Part shown: positions 13,355 to 20,917 of the stretch, piece by piece
How the letters are laid out: every line of letters starts with the position of its first letter
How positions within the stretch are numbered: position 1 is the stretch's first letter
Source: JAFAVZ01 sp036009105
Lineage (GTDB): Bacteria > Acidobacteriota > Thermoanaerobaculia > Gp7-AA8
NCBI GenBank assembly: GCA_036009105.1
Contig: DASYMJ010000202.1
Location: 1 to 24,753 of the forward strand
Direction of reading: 5' to 3'
Length of the DNA stretch: 24,753 nucleotides
The notes under the pieces: model-generated
The model's database searches: none
What the model was told of the DNA's origin: nothing
Seen by the model: the letters and a program-made list of their open reading frames with translations, nothing else
Position numbers and translations under genes: made by a program

Positions 13355-14181
13355 AAAAGAGGGCCATCTGCCCCGCCACCGCCCGCCCCGTGGTTGCCCT
13401 CCGCCCGCGCCGCACCTCGAACACGCCGGTGGGGCGGGCCTGCAGGGCGATGCCGAGCTCCAGCTGGGCGCCGGTGCGCTTCATCAGCTTGGCCGCCATG
13501 TCCCGCACGATCGACTCGTGGTTGTTCTTCTCCGAGAGATGAATGAGGCAGAGCGTCTGCAGCTCGGCCCCGATCATCCGCTGCACGGCGAGCATCGAGT
13601 CGTCGTTGGAGAGGTGCCCGAAGCGGGACATGATCCGCCGCTTCAGCGACCAGGGATAGGTCCCCATGCGCAGCATGTCGAGGTCGTGATTGGCCTCGAA
13701 AAAGAGCCCGTCACACTTCTGCAAATGCTGCAGGACCGGGTCGTCCACGTGTCCCAGGTCGCTGGCGATGCCGACGCGCGTGCCGTCGCGCGCCTCGATC
13801 ACGAAGCAGGAGGGATCGGCCGCGTCGTGGATGGTCCGCCGGGCGTGCACGGCCAGCTCGCCGATGGTGATCGTCGTGTTGTTCAAAGAAGACCACGAGC
13901 GGGGTTTCCTCGCGGTCGATGGTGCTCGCGTCGAGGGTGCCGCGGGTCAGGTAGATGGGGATGCCGTACTTGCGCGCGATGCGCTCCGCGCCGCGGATGT
14001 GATCGTAGTGCTCGTGGGTGAGGACGATGGCCTTGAGCTGCTCGATGTCCCGCCCCACCCCTTCCAGCCGCTTGCGCGTCTCGCGCGGCCCGAAGCCGGC
14101 GTCGACCAGGATGGAGGTGCCGTCGCTCTCGAAGTAGTAGGCATTGCCCGCGCTGCCGGATCCCAAGGGGGCGACGATCAT
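13353..14181 (-). pseudogene. MBL-fold metallohydrolase (WalJ/YycJ-like), split by a +1 frameshift
   Basis: The gene encodes a metallo-beta-lactamase-fold hydrolase related to WalJ/YycJ. From the ATG at 14181 the first frame gives MIVAPLGSGSAGNAYYFESDG and the metal motif THEHYDH (His56, His58, Asp60, His61) and runs to VVFF (residues 96-99). The rest of the family sequence (ITIGELAVHA, HDAADPSCFVIE, SDLGHVD, FFEANHDLDMLR, SRFGHLSNDD) continues one base further on, in another frame, from about 13883 to 13353. The combined length is a multiple of three plus one, as expected for a single extra base near 13881-13887. A sequencing or assembly indel, a recent inactivation or, less likely, recoding would each explain it. 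Both halves look unmutated otherwise, which favours an error or a very recent event. Confidence 0.85.
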
Positions 14182-14202
14182 GACTCCACAAGATAACACC
14201 CC

Positions 14203-14292
14203 GCTGTCATCCTGAGGCCCGCAGAGGCCGAAGGATCTCCTCGCGAGCACGGGGAGATCCATTCGCCGTCTTTGCGGCTCAGGATGACACCG
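14203..14292. repeat. Large imperfect palindrome between divergent genes
   Basis: TGTCATCCTGAG (14205-14216) is the exact reverse complement of CTCAGGATGACA (14278-14289). Pairing continues inward with few mismatches (CGCAGAGGCCGAAGGATCTCC against GGAGATCCATTCGCCGTCTTTGCG), leaving a small loop near 14241-14250. The element is ~85 bp and fills most of the gap between the MBL-fold gene and murA. It has no heptamer periodicity, so it belongs to a different family from the five elements above. Dispersed repeats beginning GTCATCCTGAG are familiar in soil bacterial genomes, from general knowledge. Confidence 0.85.
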
Positions 14293-14301
14293 CTGCTCGC
14301 A

Positions 14302-14307
14302 TACAAT
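14302..14307 (+). promoter_or_regulatory. -10 box for murA
   Basis: TACAAT is 10 nt before the murA ATG (14318). The region where a -35 box would fall (about 14279-14284) is the arm of the large palindrome and has no good match. Confidence 0.45.
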
Positions 14308-14317
14308 CCCCCCCGAA

Positions 14318-15607
14318 ATGATGGAACGCTTCGTCGTGGAAGGCGGCCGCCGGCTGGAGGGCTCGATCCGCCCCGGCGGCAACAAGAACGCCGCGCTGCC
14401 GATCCTCGCTGCCTGCCTGCTCACCGACGAGCCGATCATCCTGCGCAACCTGCCGGACATTCAGGACGTGCGGGTCATGCTGGAGATCCTGGAAGGGCTC
14501 GGCTCGAGAGTGGAGCGGCTGGAGGCGAACGTCGTCCGCATCCAGACCAAGGGCGAGTGCTCCTCCACGCCCGACCCGCAGCTCTCCAGGAAGATACGCG
14601 CCTCCATCCTCCTGGCCGGCCCGCTGCTGGCCCGCTGCGGCGCGGCCTCCATCGCCAAGCCGGGCGGCGACGCCATCGGCCGCCGCCGCATCGACACGCA
14701 TCTGCTCGCCCTGGAGGCCCTCGGCGCGCAGATCGAGGTCTCGGCCCACGAGTACCGCATGTCCGCCCGCTCCCTCAAGGCCCGCAAGATGTTCCTCGAC
14801 GAGGCCTCGGTCACGGCGACGGAGAACGCGATCATGGCCGCCGCGCTCGCGGACGGCGACACCACCATCTACAACGCCGCCGCCGAGCCGCACGTCCAGG
14901 ACCTCTGCCGCTTCCTGATCGGCCTCGGCGCGAACATCGAAGGCATCGCCACCAACTCGCTGACCATCCACGGCGTCGACTCGCTGCACGGCGGCGAGTT
15001 CACCATCCCCAGCGACCACATCGAGGTCGGCTCCTACATCGGCCTGGCCGCGGTGACGCGGAGCGAGCTGCTCATCGAGGACGCGGTGCCGGAGCACATG
15101 TACGCCGTGCGGCACATGCTGGAGAAGCTCGGCGTGGACATCCGGGTGGAGGGGAACAACCTGCGAGTGCCGAAGGAGCAGGAGTTGCGCGTGCGGTACG
15201 ACGTCGGCGCGGCCGTGCCGAAGATCGACGACGGGCCGTGGCCGCTGTTTCCCGCCGACCTGCTCTCCATCATGATCGTCATCGCCACCCAGGCGGATGG
15301 GACGACCATGATCTTCGAGAAGATGTTCGAGTCGCGCCTCTTCTTCACCGACAAGTTGATCGGGATGGGGGCGCGCATCATCCTCTGCGATCCGCACCGC
15401 GCCATCGTGGTCGGCGGCGGGCGGCTGCAGGGGGCGGAGATCTCCAGCCCGGACATCCGCGCCGGCATGGCCCTGCTCCTGGCCGCGCTCTGCGCGAAAG
15501 GGGAGAGCATCATCCACAACATCCACCAGATCGACCGCGGCTACGAGCGGATCGAGGAGCGGCTCAACCCCCTCGGCGCGCGCATCCGCCGCGAAAAGGA
15601 CGAATGA
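14318..15607 (+). CDS. murA: UDP-N-acetylglucosamine 1-carboxyvinyltransferase, Asp-type active site
   Basis: MurA transfers enolpyruvate from PEP to UDP-GlcNAc, the first committed step of peptidoglycan synthesis. The 429-residue product has GGNKNAALPI with the conserved Lys23, ENAIMAAALADG, and DIRAGMALLLAAL with the conserved Arg. The active-site loop reads ARCGAASIAKPGGDAIGRRRID: the usual catalytic cysteine (Cys115 in E. coli, in PGGCAIG) is aspartate here (Asp118). Asp-type MurA is known from mycobacteria and chlamydiae; it is active and insensitive to fosfomycin. The start could be either of two adjacent ATGs (14318 or 14321). It overlaps folP by ATGA and heads a murA-folP-cdaA unit. 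Confidence 0.95.
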   Translation: MMERFVVEGGRRLEGSIRPGGNKNAALPILAACLLTDEPIILRNLPDIQDVRVMLEILEGLGSRVERLEANVVRIQTKGECSSTPDPQLSRKIRASILLAGPLLARCGAASIAKPGGDAIGRRRIDTHLLALEALGAQIEVSAHEYRMSARSLKARKMFLDEASVTATENAIMAAALADGDTTIYNAAAEPHVQDLCRFLIGLGANIEGIATNSLTIHGVDSLHGGEFTIPSDHIEVGSYIGLAAVTRSELLIEDAVPEHMYAVRHMLEKLGVDIRVEGNNLRVPKEQELRVRYDVGAAVPKIDDGPWPLFPADLLSIMIVIATQADGTTMIFEKMFESRLFFTDKLIGMGARIILCDPHRAIVVGGGRLQGAEISSPDIRAGMALLLAALCAKGESIIHNIHQIDRGYERIEERLNPLGARIRREKDE

Positions 15608-16437
15608 GGCTCCGCCTTCCGCGCGGCCGCCATCTCGAAATCGCGCGCCCGCCGGCGGTCATGGGCATTCTCAACATCACGCCCGACTCCTTCTCCGACG
15701 GCGGCGTGCACTTCGATCACACCAAGGCCGTGCACGCCGCGATGCAGATGGAGGAGGACGGCGCGGCGGTGATCGACGTCGGCGGCGAGTCGACCCGCCC
15801 CGGCTCGGCGGCGGTCTCCATCGAGCAGGAGATCGCCCGCGTGGTGCCGGTGATCTCCCAGATCCGCGCGCGCTCCGAGGTGGCGATCTCCATCGACACG
15901 CGCAAGTCCGCGGTGGCCCGCGCCGCGATCGAAGCCGGGGCGGACATGATCAATGATGTCTCCGGCCTTCGTCACGACCCTGCGCTGGCGGATGTCGCGC
16001 GCGACAACGATGTGCCACTGATCGTGATGCACATGCGCGGCGAGCCTGCCACCATGCAATCGCTCGCCGTTTACGACGATGTGGTTGCCGACGTTGCCCG
16101 CGAATTGCGGGAACGGCTGAACGAAGCGCCCGCGCTGGAACAGGTGCTGATCGATCCCGGCATCGGTTTCGCGAAGACGTTCGAGCACAACCTGGAGCTG
16201 CTCGCCCGCTGCAACGAGCTGACCACGATCGCGCCGGTGGTGATCGGCGCCTCGCGCAAGGCGTTCATCGGGCACATCACCGGCCGGGATGCCGGCCCGG
16301 ACCGCGCCATCGGCTCGCTGGCGGCGGTCGCCGCGGCGCATCGCGGCGGCGCGGTCATGGTCCGGGTGCACGACGTGCGGGAGACGATGGACTTCCTGCG
16401 CGTGCTGCAGGCGATCGAGGAGCGCCGCCGGGCATGA
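15604..16437 (+). CDS. folP: Dihydropteroate synthase
   Basis: This enzyme condenses 4-aminobenzoate with dihydropterin pyrophosphate in folate synthesis and is the sulfonamide target. The 277-residue product has a full TIM-barrel set of motifs: VMGILNITPDSFSDGG (19-34), AAVIDVGGESTRPGS, ISIDTRKS, MINDVSGLRHD, VMHMRG, VLIDPGIGFAKTFEHN, IGASRKAFIG and the C-terminal VRVHDVRET. The ATG at 15604 overlaps the murA stop, and its own stop overlaps the cdaA start (both ATGA). folP directly before cdaA is a common arrangement in several phyla. Confidence 0.96.
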   Translation: MRLRLPRGRHLEIARPPAVMGILNITPDSFSDGGVHFDHTKAVHAAMQMEEDGAAVIDVGGESTRPGSAAVSIEQEIARVVPVISQIRARSEVAISIDTRKSAVARAAIEAGADMINDVSGLRHDPALADVARDNDVPLIVMHMRGEPATMQSLAVYDDVVADVARELRERLNEAPALEQVLIDPGIGFAKTFEHNLELLARCNELTTIAPVVIGASRKAFIGHITGRDAGPDRAIGSLAAVAAAHRGGAVMVRVHDVRETMDFLRVLQAIEERRRA

Positions 16438-17183
16438 GCTGGCTCGACCGCCTGCTCACCGTGCAGTTCGGCTGGCGCGACGGCTTCGACGTCCTCGTGG
16501 TGGCGGTCATCATCTACAACATCCTGGCCCTCATCCGCGGCACGCGCGCCATGCAGATCTCGATCGGCCTGATGCTCCTCGGCTCGACGTTCTTCATCGC
16601 CCGCGCCTTCGATCTTCCCGCGCTGGAGGCCATCTCCCGCGAGATCCTCTTCTACCTGCCGTTCGCGGTGATCGTCCTCTTCCAGGCGGAGATCCGCCGC
16701 GCGCTGGCGCGGATGGGCGGCAACCCGCTGCTCGCGCTGTTGCGCCGCCGCGAGCCGGACCTGCCCATCGAGGCCATCGTGGCCGCCTGCGAGATCCTCT
16801 CCTCCAAGCAGATCGGCGCGCTGATCGCGATCGAAGGGGCGCAGACGTTGCGCGCCTACGAGGAGAACGCCAAGCCGCTCGACGCGCTGGCCACCACCGA
16901 GCTGCTGGTCAGCATCTTCACGCCGGGCGGCCCGCTGCACGACGGCGCGGTGATCCTGCGCGGCAACCGGATCATGGCCGCCGGCGCGTTCCTGCCGCTG
17001 ACCACCTCCGAGAACCCGGGCCTGGCTCACGGCACGCGCCACCGCGCCGCCATCGGCCTGAGCGAGGAGAGCGATGCGCTGGTGATCGTGATCTCCGAGG
17101 AGAACGGGTCGATCGCCACGGCCACCGAGGGCGTGCTCAAGGAGCATGTGGATACGGCGACGCTGCGGCAGTTGCTGGCCTAG
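16434..17183 (+). CDS. cdaA: Diadenylate cyclase CdaA (c-di-AMP synthase)
   Basis: This membrane enzyme makes the second messenger c-di-AMP from two ATP. The 249-residue product has three predicted membrane helices (about 17-35, 40-57, 68-85) and a DAC domain (about 110-240) with the intact active-site motifs DGA (170-172, in PLHDGAVI) and RHRAA (202-206, in GTRHRAAIG). c-di-AMP controls K+ and osmolyte uptake and wall homeostasis. Its usual neighbours ybbR/cdaR and glmM are present but lie 1.5 kb away, behind two secreted-protein genes. Confidence 0.96.
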   Translation: MSWLDRLLTVQFGWRDGFDVLVVAVIIYNILALIRGTRAMQISIGLMLLGSTFFIARAFDLPALEAISREILFYLPFAVIVLFQAEIRRALARMGGNPLLALLRRREPDLPIEAIVAACEILSSKQIGALIAIEGAQTLRAYEENAKPLDALATTELLVSIFTPGGPLHDGAVILRGNRIMAAGAFLPLTTSENPGLAHGTRHRAAIGLSEESDALVIVISEENGSIATATEGVLKEHVDTATLRQLLA

Positions 17184-17200
17184 CTTGGGTCTAGCTTGGG
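17180..17200. repeat. Short tandem direct repeat after cdaA
   Basis: CTAGCTTGGG occurs at 17180-17189 and again at 17191-17200. The first copy includes the cdaA stop codon. It is followed by a weak GGGCC...GGTCCC inverted repeat and a T-poor tail. It marks the junction where the inserted Cys-rich genes begin. Confidence 0.6.
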
Positions 17201-17288
17201 CCTGATTTTGGTCCCCCGTTTTCCCCCTCTCATCCACCCGCCCCGGCTCTCCGTCACTTGTTGCCGCGGAGGCGTACATCGCCACTTC

Positions 17289-17294
17289 TACACT
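17289..17294 (+). promoter_or_regulatory. -10-like hexamer before the Cys-rich secreted gene
   Basis: TACACT lies 7 nt before the ATG at 17302. There is no -35 box at a normal distance and no Shine-Dalgarno sequence. Confidence 0.35.
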
Positions 17295-17301
17295 GCGGGC
17301 C

Positions 17302-18195
17302 ATGAACAGGTTCCGTTACGCAGCCACCGCACTTTTTCTCGCTCTCGCGGCTAGCGCGTTCGCCGTTCGCCCGGACGGGCCGGCCGCGGGTGAGGACCCG
17401 AAGCAACGCGAAGCCGCGCCGCTTCTCTACCTCCTGCCCTCCCTCGGCACGCACGGGAACGTGGCCATGGAGATCCGCATCCTGCAGGGCAAACGGCAGC
17501 TCGTGCGCGAGGCCGTCGCCCTGCCGGCCGATGTCGCGGACGGCGCGGCCGTCGACGTGCTCTTCACCCATCCGGCGGAGCTGACCCGCCTCCGCACCCT
17601 GGAGACGGCCACGCCCGGCAGCCTGCGCTTCATCGCCCTGGTGCAGGGCCGCGTCGTGACGGACGAGCCGTTTGCCGCCATCGAAGCGGGAGGCGCGAAG
17701 CTCTCGCCCGAGGCGGCCGTCGGCGAGATCCGCGAAGTGGAAGTGCGCGCCGTGCGGAAACCGCTCGTGCGCGCGCTGGGCAAGGACCCGGACTGCACCT
17801 ACTGGTGCGACGTCCAGCAGAACTCCTGCCTGGAGTGGTGCGATCCGCGCGGCGACTCCTGCAACCAGTGCTACACCTGGTACAACGACTGCTGGAGCCA
17901 GTGCGGCGACGTCTGCTCGGACGCCACGACCACCTACACCACCTACACGCCGACCAGCACCACCAACCTCGGCTGGCGCTGCGTCGCGAACTCCTACCCC
18001 GCGCCGATCGGCAAGCGTTGGGATCGCGTCACCGTGACCTACGTCGTCACCAACTACCAGCGCACGCAGCATTGCGACGGCAACTACACCGACACGCCGA
18101 CGGGCTCCTACAACACGACCATGACGTGCTGGAAGCGCACGAACATCAACTGCGGACCGTCCGACATGCTGCCGGACTCCAACATCTGTCCCTGA
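17302..18195 (+). CDS. Secreted Cys-rich protein of unknown family
   Basis: The 297-residue product has a signal peptide (residues 1-21, ending ASAFA). Residues ~30-155 form a Cys-free domain, probably strand-rich. Residues 165-297 carry 14 cysteines, including a dense cluster (165, 169, 176, 180, 187, 190, 197, 201, 205), a Thr/Tyr-rich linker (TTTYTTYTPTSTT), and a terminal part with VVTNYQRTQHCDGNYTDTPTGSY. The even number of cysteines and the export signal suggest a disulfide-stabilised extracellular or surface protein. No known family is recognised. A decayed paralogue follows immediately. The pair separates cdaA from ybbR. Confidence 0.8.
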   Translation: MNRFRYAATALFLALAASAFAVRPDGPAAGEDPKQREAAPLLYLLPSLGTHGNVAMEIRILQGKRQLVREAVALPADVADGAAVDVLFTHPAELTRLRTLETATPGSLRFIALVQGRVVTDEPFAAIEAGGAKLSPEAAVGEIREVEVRAVRKPLVRALGKDPDCTYWCDVQQNSCLEWCDPRGDSCNQCYTWYNDCWSQCGDVCSDATTTYTTYTPTSTTNLGWRCVANSYPAPIGKRWDRVTVTYVVTNYQRTQHCDGNYTDTPTGSYNTTMTCWKRTNINCGPSDMLPDSNICP

Positions 18196-18204
18196 GGAGA
18201 AACC

Positions 18205-18620
18205 ATGACCCGGCTCACTGCACTGGTCTGTGCCGGTCTATTGACCTCCGCCGCCTTCGCCGCCGAGCAGAAGGAGCGTTCCCGTCCCGACCAGCCGCCC
18301 ACCCGCGAGGCCGCGAAGCAGCGCGAAGTGGCGCCGCTGCTCTACGCGATCCCTGCACGGAGCCGAAGAGCACGAGCACGTACTCCACCGCCACGCTGGT
18401 CAGCGCCTATCCGTACGGCAACAACTGCTACGCCAACCAGCAGTGGACCCATTGGTCGCAGCACTACGTCATCTCCAACTACACGCGGACGGAGCACTGC
18501 GACGGCAGCCACACCGACACCCTCACCAGCTCGTACGACCAGTACACCGACTGCTGGAGCAACGACTACTACTACTGCAGCCCGAGCCATGGACCGGCGC
18601 CGGTCAACCGCTGCCCTTAG
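18205..18620 (+). pseudogene. Decayed tandem paralogue of the Cys-rich secreted protein
   Basis: It starts with GAGGAGAAACC-ATG (18205) and a signal peptide, MTRLTALVCAGLLTSAAFA, then EAAKQREVAPLLY, which matches KQREAAPLLY of the intact gene. Near 18346-18355 the homology jumps about 160 codons ahead and into another frame. That frame runs to 18620 and encodes ...GNNCYANQQWTHWSQHYVISNYTRTEHCDGSHTDTLTSSY...CWSNDYYYCS...NRCP, parallel to the C-terminus of the intact gene with the cysteines in register. The first frame continues as out-of-frame Arg/Thr-rich sequence. An internal deletion with frameshift is the simplest reading. Confidence 0.8.
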
Positions 18621-18724
18621 TGAAGCGCATCCCCGTCGCCCAGGGGACGACCAGGACGGCGGCGTCACGGCGATGCAGACGGCGAGATGACACCCGTGCC
18701 CCGCGATACACTTCGCGCCGTCCC

Positions 18725-19429
18725 ATGGGGCTCTTCCGCAATCTCGGCCTGAAGCTGATCGCCCTCTTCCTGGCGCTCGTCGTCTGGTTCTTCACCTCGG
18801 CGCCGCGGCGGGAGGCGGTCTCCGAGCGCGCGTTTTCCGCGCCGCTCTCCTTCATCCGGATGCCGCGGGAGCTCGTCATCACCACCCAGCTGCCGGACTC
18901 CGTCAACGTCCGTCTGCGCGGCCGCGTCTCCGATCTGCGCAGCGTCTCCTCCCAGAACATGGAAGTCACGGTCGACCTCAGCCAGTCGCAGCCGGGGGAG
19001 ACGACCATCACCCTCCTGCCCCAGGCCATCAACGTGCCGCCGGAAGTCGAGGTCGTCTCCATGGAGCCGAACAAGATCCGCTTCCGGGTCGAGCAGCTGC
19101 GGCAGCGGGCGGTGCCGATCCGGCCCTTCCTGGTGGGCGAGCCGCCGCTCGGCTATACGGCAGGGGAGCCCACGGTCGCGCCCGCCGAGGCGCTGGTGTC
19201 GGGGCCGGCATCGCAAATCCGGAACCTGGCCGAGGTGGCCACCGAACGCATTATCATGACCGGCCGCACCGAGGCGTTCACACAGAGCGTCGCGGTCGTC
19301 TCGGACTCGCCGCTCGTGCGCGTCATCGAGCCCGTCAACGTGCAGGTGACGGTGCCGGTGCTCGCGCAGGTGCCGGTTGGACCGCAGCCTCCGACCGACA
19401 CGGGCGAACAGGAACCGACGAAACCATGA
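18725..19429 (+). CDS. YbbR-domain protein (CdaR-like regulator of diadenylate cyclase)
   Basis: The 234-residue product has an N-terminal membrane helix (residues ~8-25, LGLKLIALFLALVVWFF) and two YbbR-type repeats outside the membrane (about 35-115 and 120-215; for example VNVRLRGRVSDLRSVSSQNMEVTVDLSQSQPGETTITLLPQAINVPPEVEVVSMEPNKIRFRVE). In Bacillus and relatives YbbR/CdaR binds CdaA and tunes c-di-AMP synthesis. I chose the ATG at 18725 because it starts directly before the helix; in-frame extensions read through the pseudogene. A TACACT hexamer lies 12 nt upstream. Its stop overlaps the glmM start by ATGA. Confidence 0.9.
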   Translation: MGLFRNLGLKLIALFLALVVWFFTSAPRREAVSERAFSAPLSFIRMPRELVITTQLPDSVNVRLRGRVSDLRSVSSQNMEVTVDLSQSQPGETTITLLPQAINVPPEVEVVSMEPNKIRFRVEQLRQRAVPIRPFLVGEPPLGYTAGEPTVAPAEALVSGPASQIRNLAEVATERIIMTGRTEAFTQSVAVVSDSPLVRVIEPVNVQVTVPVLAQVPVGPQPPTDTGEQEPTKP

Positions 19430-20763
19430 GAGTGCTCTTCGGCACGGACGGCATCCGCGGCAAAGCGCGGCAATATCCCCTCGACGGGGCCACCATGTTC
19501 GCCATGGGCGAGGCGCTCGCCCATCGCTTGAGACCCCACGCCGCCCGCCCCCGCGTCTACCTCGGCATGGACACCCGCGAGTCGGGCCCCGAGATCGCCC
19601 GCGCGCTCGCCGCCGGCCTGGCGCACGGCGGCGGCGAAGGGGTCTTCATCGGCGTCGTCCCAACCCCGGGCGTCGCCTTCCTCTGCCGCACGCTGGACGA
19701 CGCGGCGGCCGGCATCTCCATCTCCGCCTCCCACAATCCGTTCGAGGACAACGGCGTGAAGATCTTCGGCCACGACGGCATGAAGGTGCCGGACAGCGAC
19801 GAGGAGCAGATCGAGGACGAGCTGCGCGCCATCCGCCGGGAGGACGTTTCCATCCCCGAGGAGCCGTTGCCGGAGCATCCCGAGCTGATCGAGCGCTACG
19901 AGGAGTTCCTCGTCTCCGGCGTCCGTCCGGACGCGCTGCGCGGCAGGCGCGTGGTGCTCGATGCCGGCCACGGCGCCGCGTACCGCATCGGGCCGGACGT
20001 GTTCCGCCGCGCCGGCGCCGAGGTGGTGGTGATCAACGATCAGCCGAACGGGCGCAACATCAATGAACAGTCGGGCGCGCTCCATCCGGAAGGGCTGGCC
20101 AAAGTGGTGGTGGAGCAGAAGGCCGACTTCGGCGTCGCGTTCGACGGCGACGCGGACCGGGCCATCTTTGCCGACGATGCCGGACACATCCGTGACGGCG
20201 ACGAGATCATTTATCTATGGGCCCAGCACCTCAAGCGCAATGGCGGCCTCGAGAATGACGCGGTGGTCACCACCGTGATGTCGAACTTCGGCTTCGAGCG
20301 CCAGCTGCGGGAAGACGGCATCGAGCTGCTCCGGGCCCAGGTGGGCGACAAGTACGTCCTGGAGCTGATGCTCACCCGCGGCGCGCTCCTGGGCGGCGAG
20401 CAGTCCGGCCACATCATCGACCTCACCGTGCACACCACCGGCGACGGCATCCATACGGCGCTCGTCTTCGGCGAGCTGCTGGCCGATTCCCCGCAGCCAT
20501 TCTCAAAGCTGCGGACCTTCCAGCCGATGCCACAACTGCTTTTGAATCAAAAGGTTGGGTCAAAGCCTCCGCTCGACTCCCTGCCGCGCTACCAGGCCGC
20601 GCACCAACGGGCGCACAGCGACCTGGGCGGCAAGGGACGCATCCTCGTCCGCTACTCCGGCACGGAGAATCTGGTGCGGGTGATGGTGGAGGGGGAGGAC
20701 GACGCGCAGATCCGGCGGATCGCCGAGGAGCTGCGGGACGTGTTGCGGGAGGAGATCGGCTAG
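19426..20763 (+). CDS. glmM: Phosphoglucosamine mutase
   Basis: GlmM converts glucosamine-6-phosphate to glucosamine-1-phosphate, the precursor of UDP-GlcNAc and so of the MurA substrate. The 445-residue product starts FGTDGIRG and has the active-site phosphoserine Ser102 in SISASHNPFEDNG, the metal loop DGDADR, the sugar-binding GGEQSGH and the phosphate-binding RYSGTENLVRVMVEG near the C-terminus. It overlaps ybbR by ATGA. In other bacteria GlmM interacts with CdaA and lowers its activity, which matches its place in this cluster. Confidence 0.96.
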   Translation: MRVLFGTDGIRGKARQYPLDGATMFAMGEALAHRLRPHAARPRVYLGMDTRESGPEIARALAAGLAHGGGEGVFIGVVPTPGVAFLCRTLDDAAAGISISASHNPFEDNGVKIFGHDGMKVPDSDEEQIEDELRAIRREDVSIPEEPLPEHPELIERYEEFLVSGVRPDALRGRRVVLDAGHGAAYRIGPDVFRRAGAEVVVINDQPNGRNINEQSGALHPEGLAKVVVEQKADFGVAFDGDADRAIFADDAGHIRDGDEIIYLWAQHLKRNGGLENDAVVTTVMSNFGFERQLREDGIELLRAQVGDKYVLELMLTRGALLGGEQSGHIIDLTVHTTGDGIHTALVFGELLADSPQPFSKLRTFQPMPQLLLNQKVGSKPPLDSLPRYQAAHQRAHSDLGGKGRILVRYSGTENLVRVMVEGEDDAQIRRIAEELRDVLREEIG

Positions 20764-20780
20764 CCGGCACGGCGCCGGCT
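20762..20780. terminator. GC-rich hairpin at the end of glmM
   Basis: AGCCGGC (20762-20768) and GCCGGCT (20774-20780) form a perfect 7-bp stem with a 5-nt loop that begins inside the glmM stop codon. There is no T-tract, so it may be a weak terminator or a 3'-end stabiliser. Confidence 0.45.
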
Positions 20781-20870
20781 GGGCTGAGGCCAGGCCGCGA
20801 GCGACCGTTTGGCGGCTGAATTCACAACTCCCTTGCGCAGACTCTACTAGCGCCCGGCGAGGGCCGCTGC

Positions 20871-20876
20871 TATATT
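20871..20876 (+). promoter_or_regulatory. -10 box for the histone-H1-like gene
   Basis: TATATT lies 41 nt before the ATG at 20918, so this mRNA should have a normal ~35-nt leader. A Shine-Dalgarno-like GAAGAGGAA stands before the start. The -35 position (about 20848-20853) is a poor match. Confidence 0.4.
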
Positions 20877-20917
20877 GCGCCATTCATTTTTTCAGAGCCA
20901 CCGGAAGAGGAACTTGA

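Noticed and set aside
13875..13895. Programmed frameshift in the MBL-fold gene
   Set aside because: There is no in-frame stop, no slippery heptamer and no prfB-like site at the switch; an indel explains it better.
18205..18690. 161-residue intact secreted protein from the 18205 start
   Set aside because: After about residue 50 it becomes Arg/Thr/Pro-rich nonsense while the paralogue-like sequence continues in another frame.
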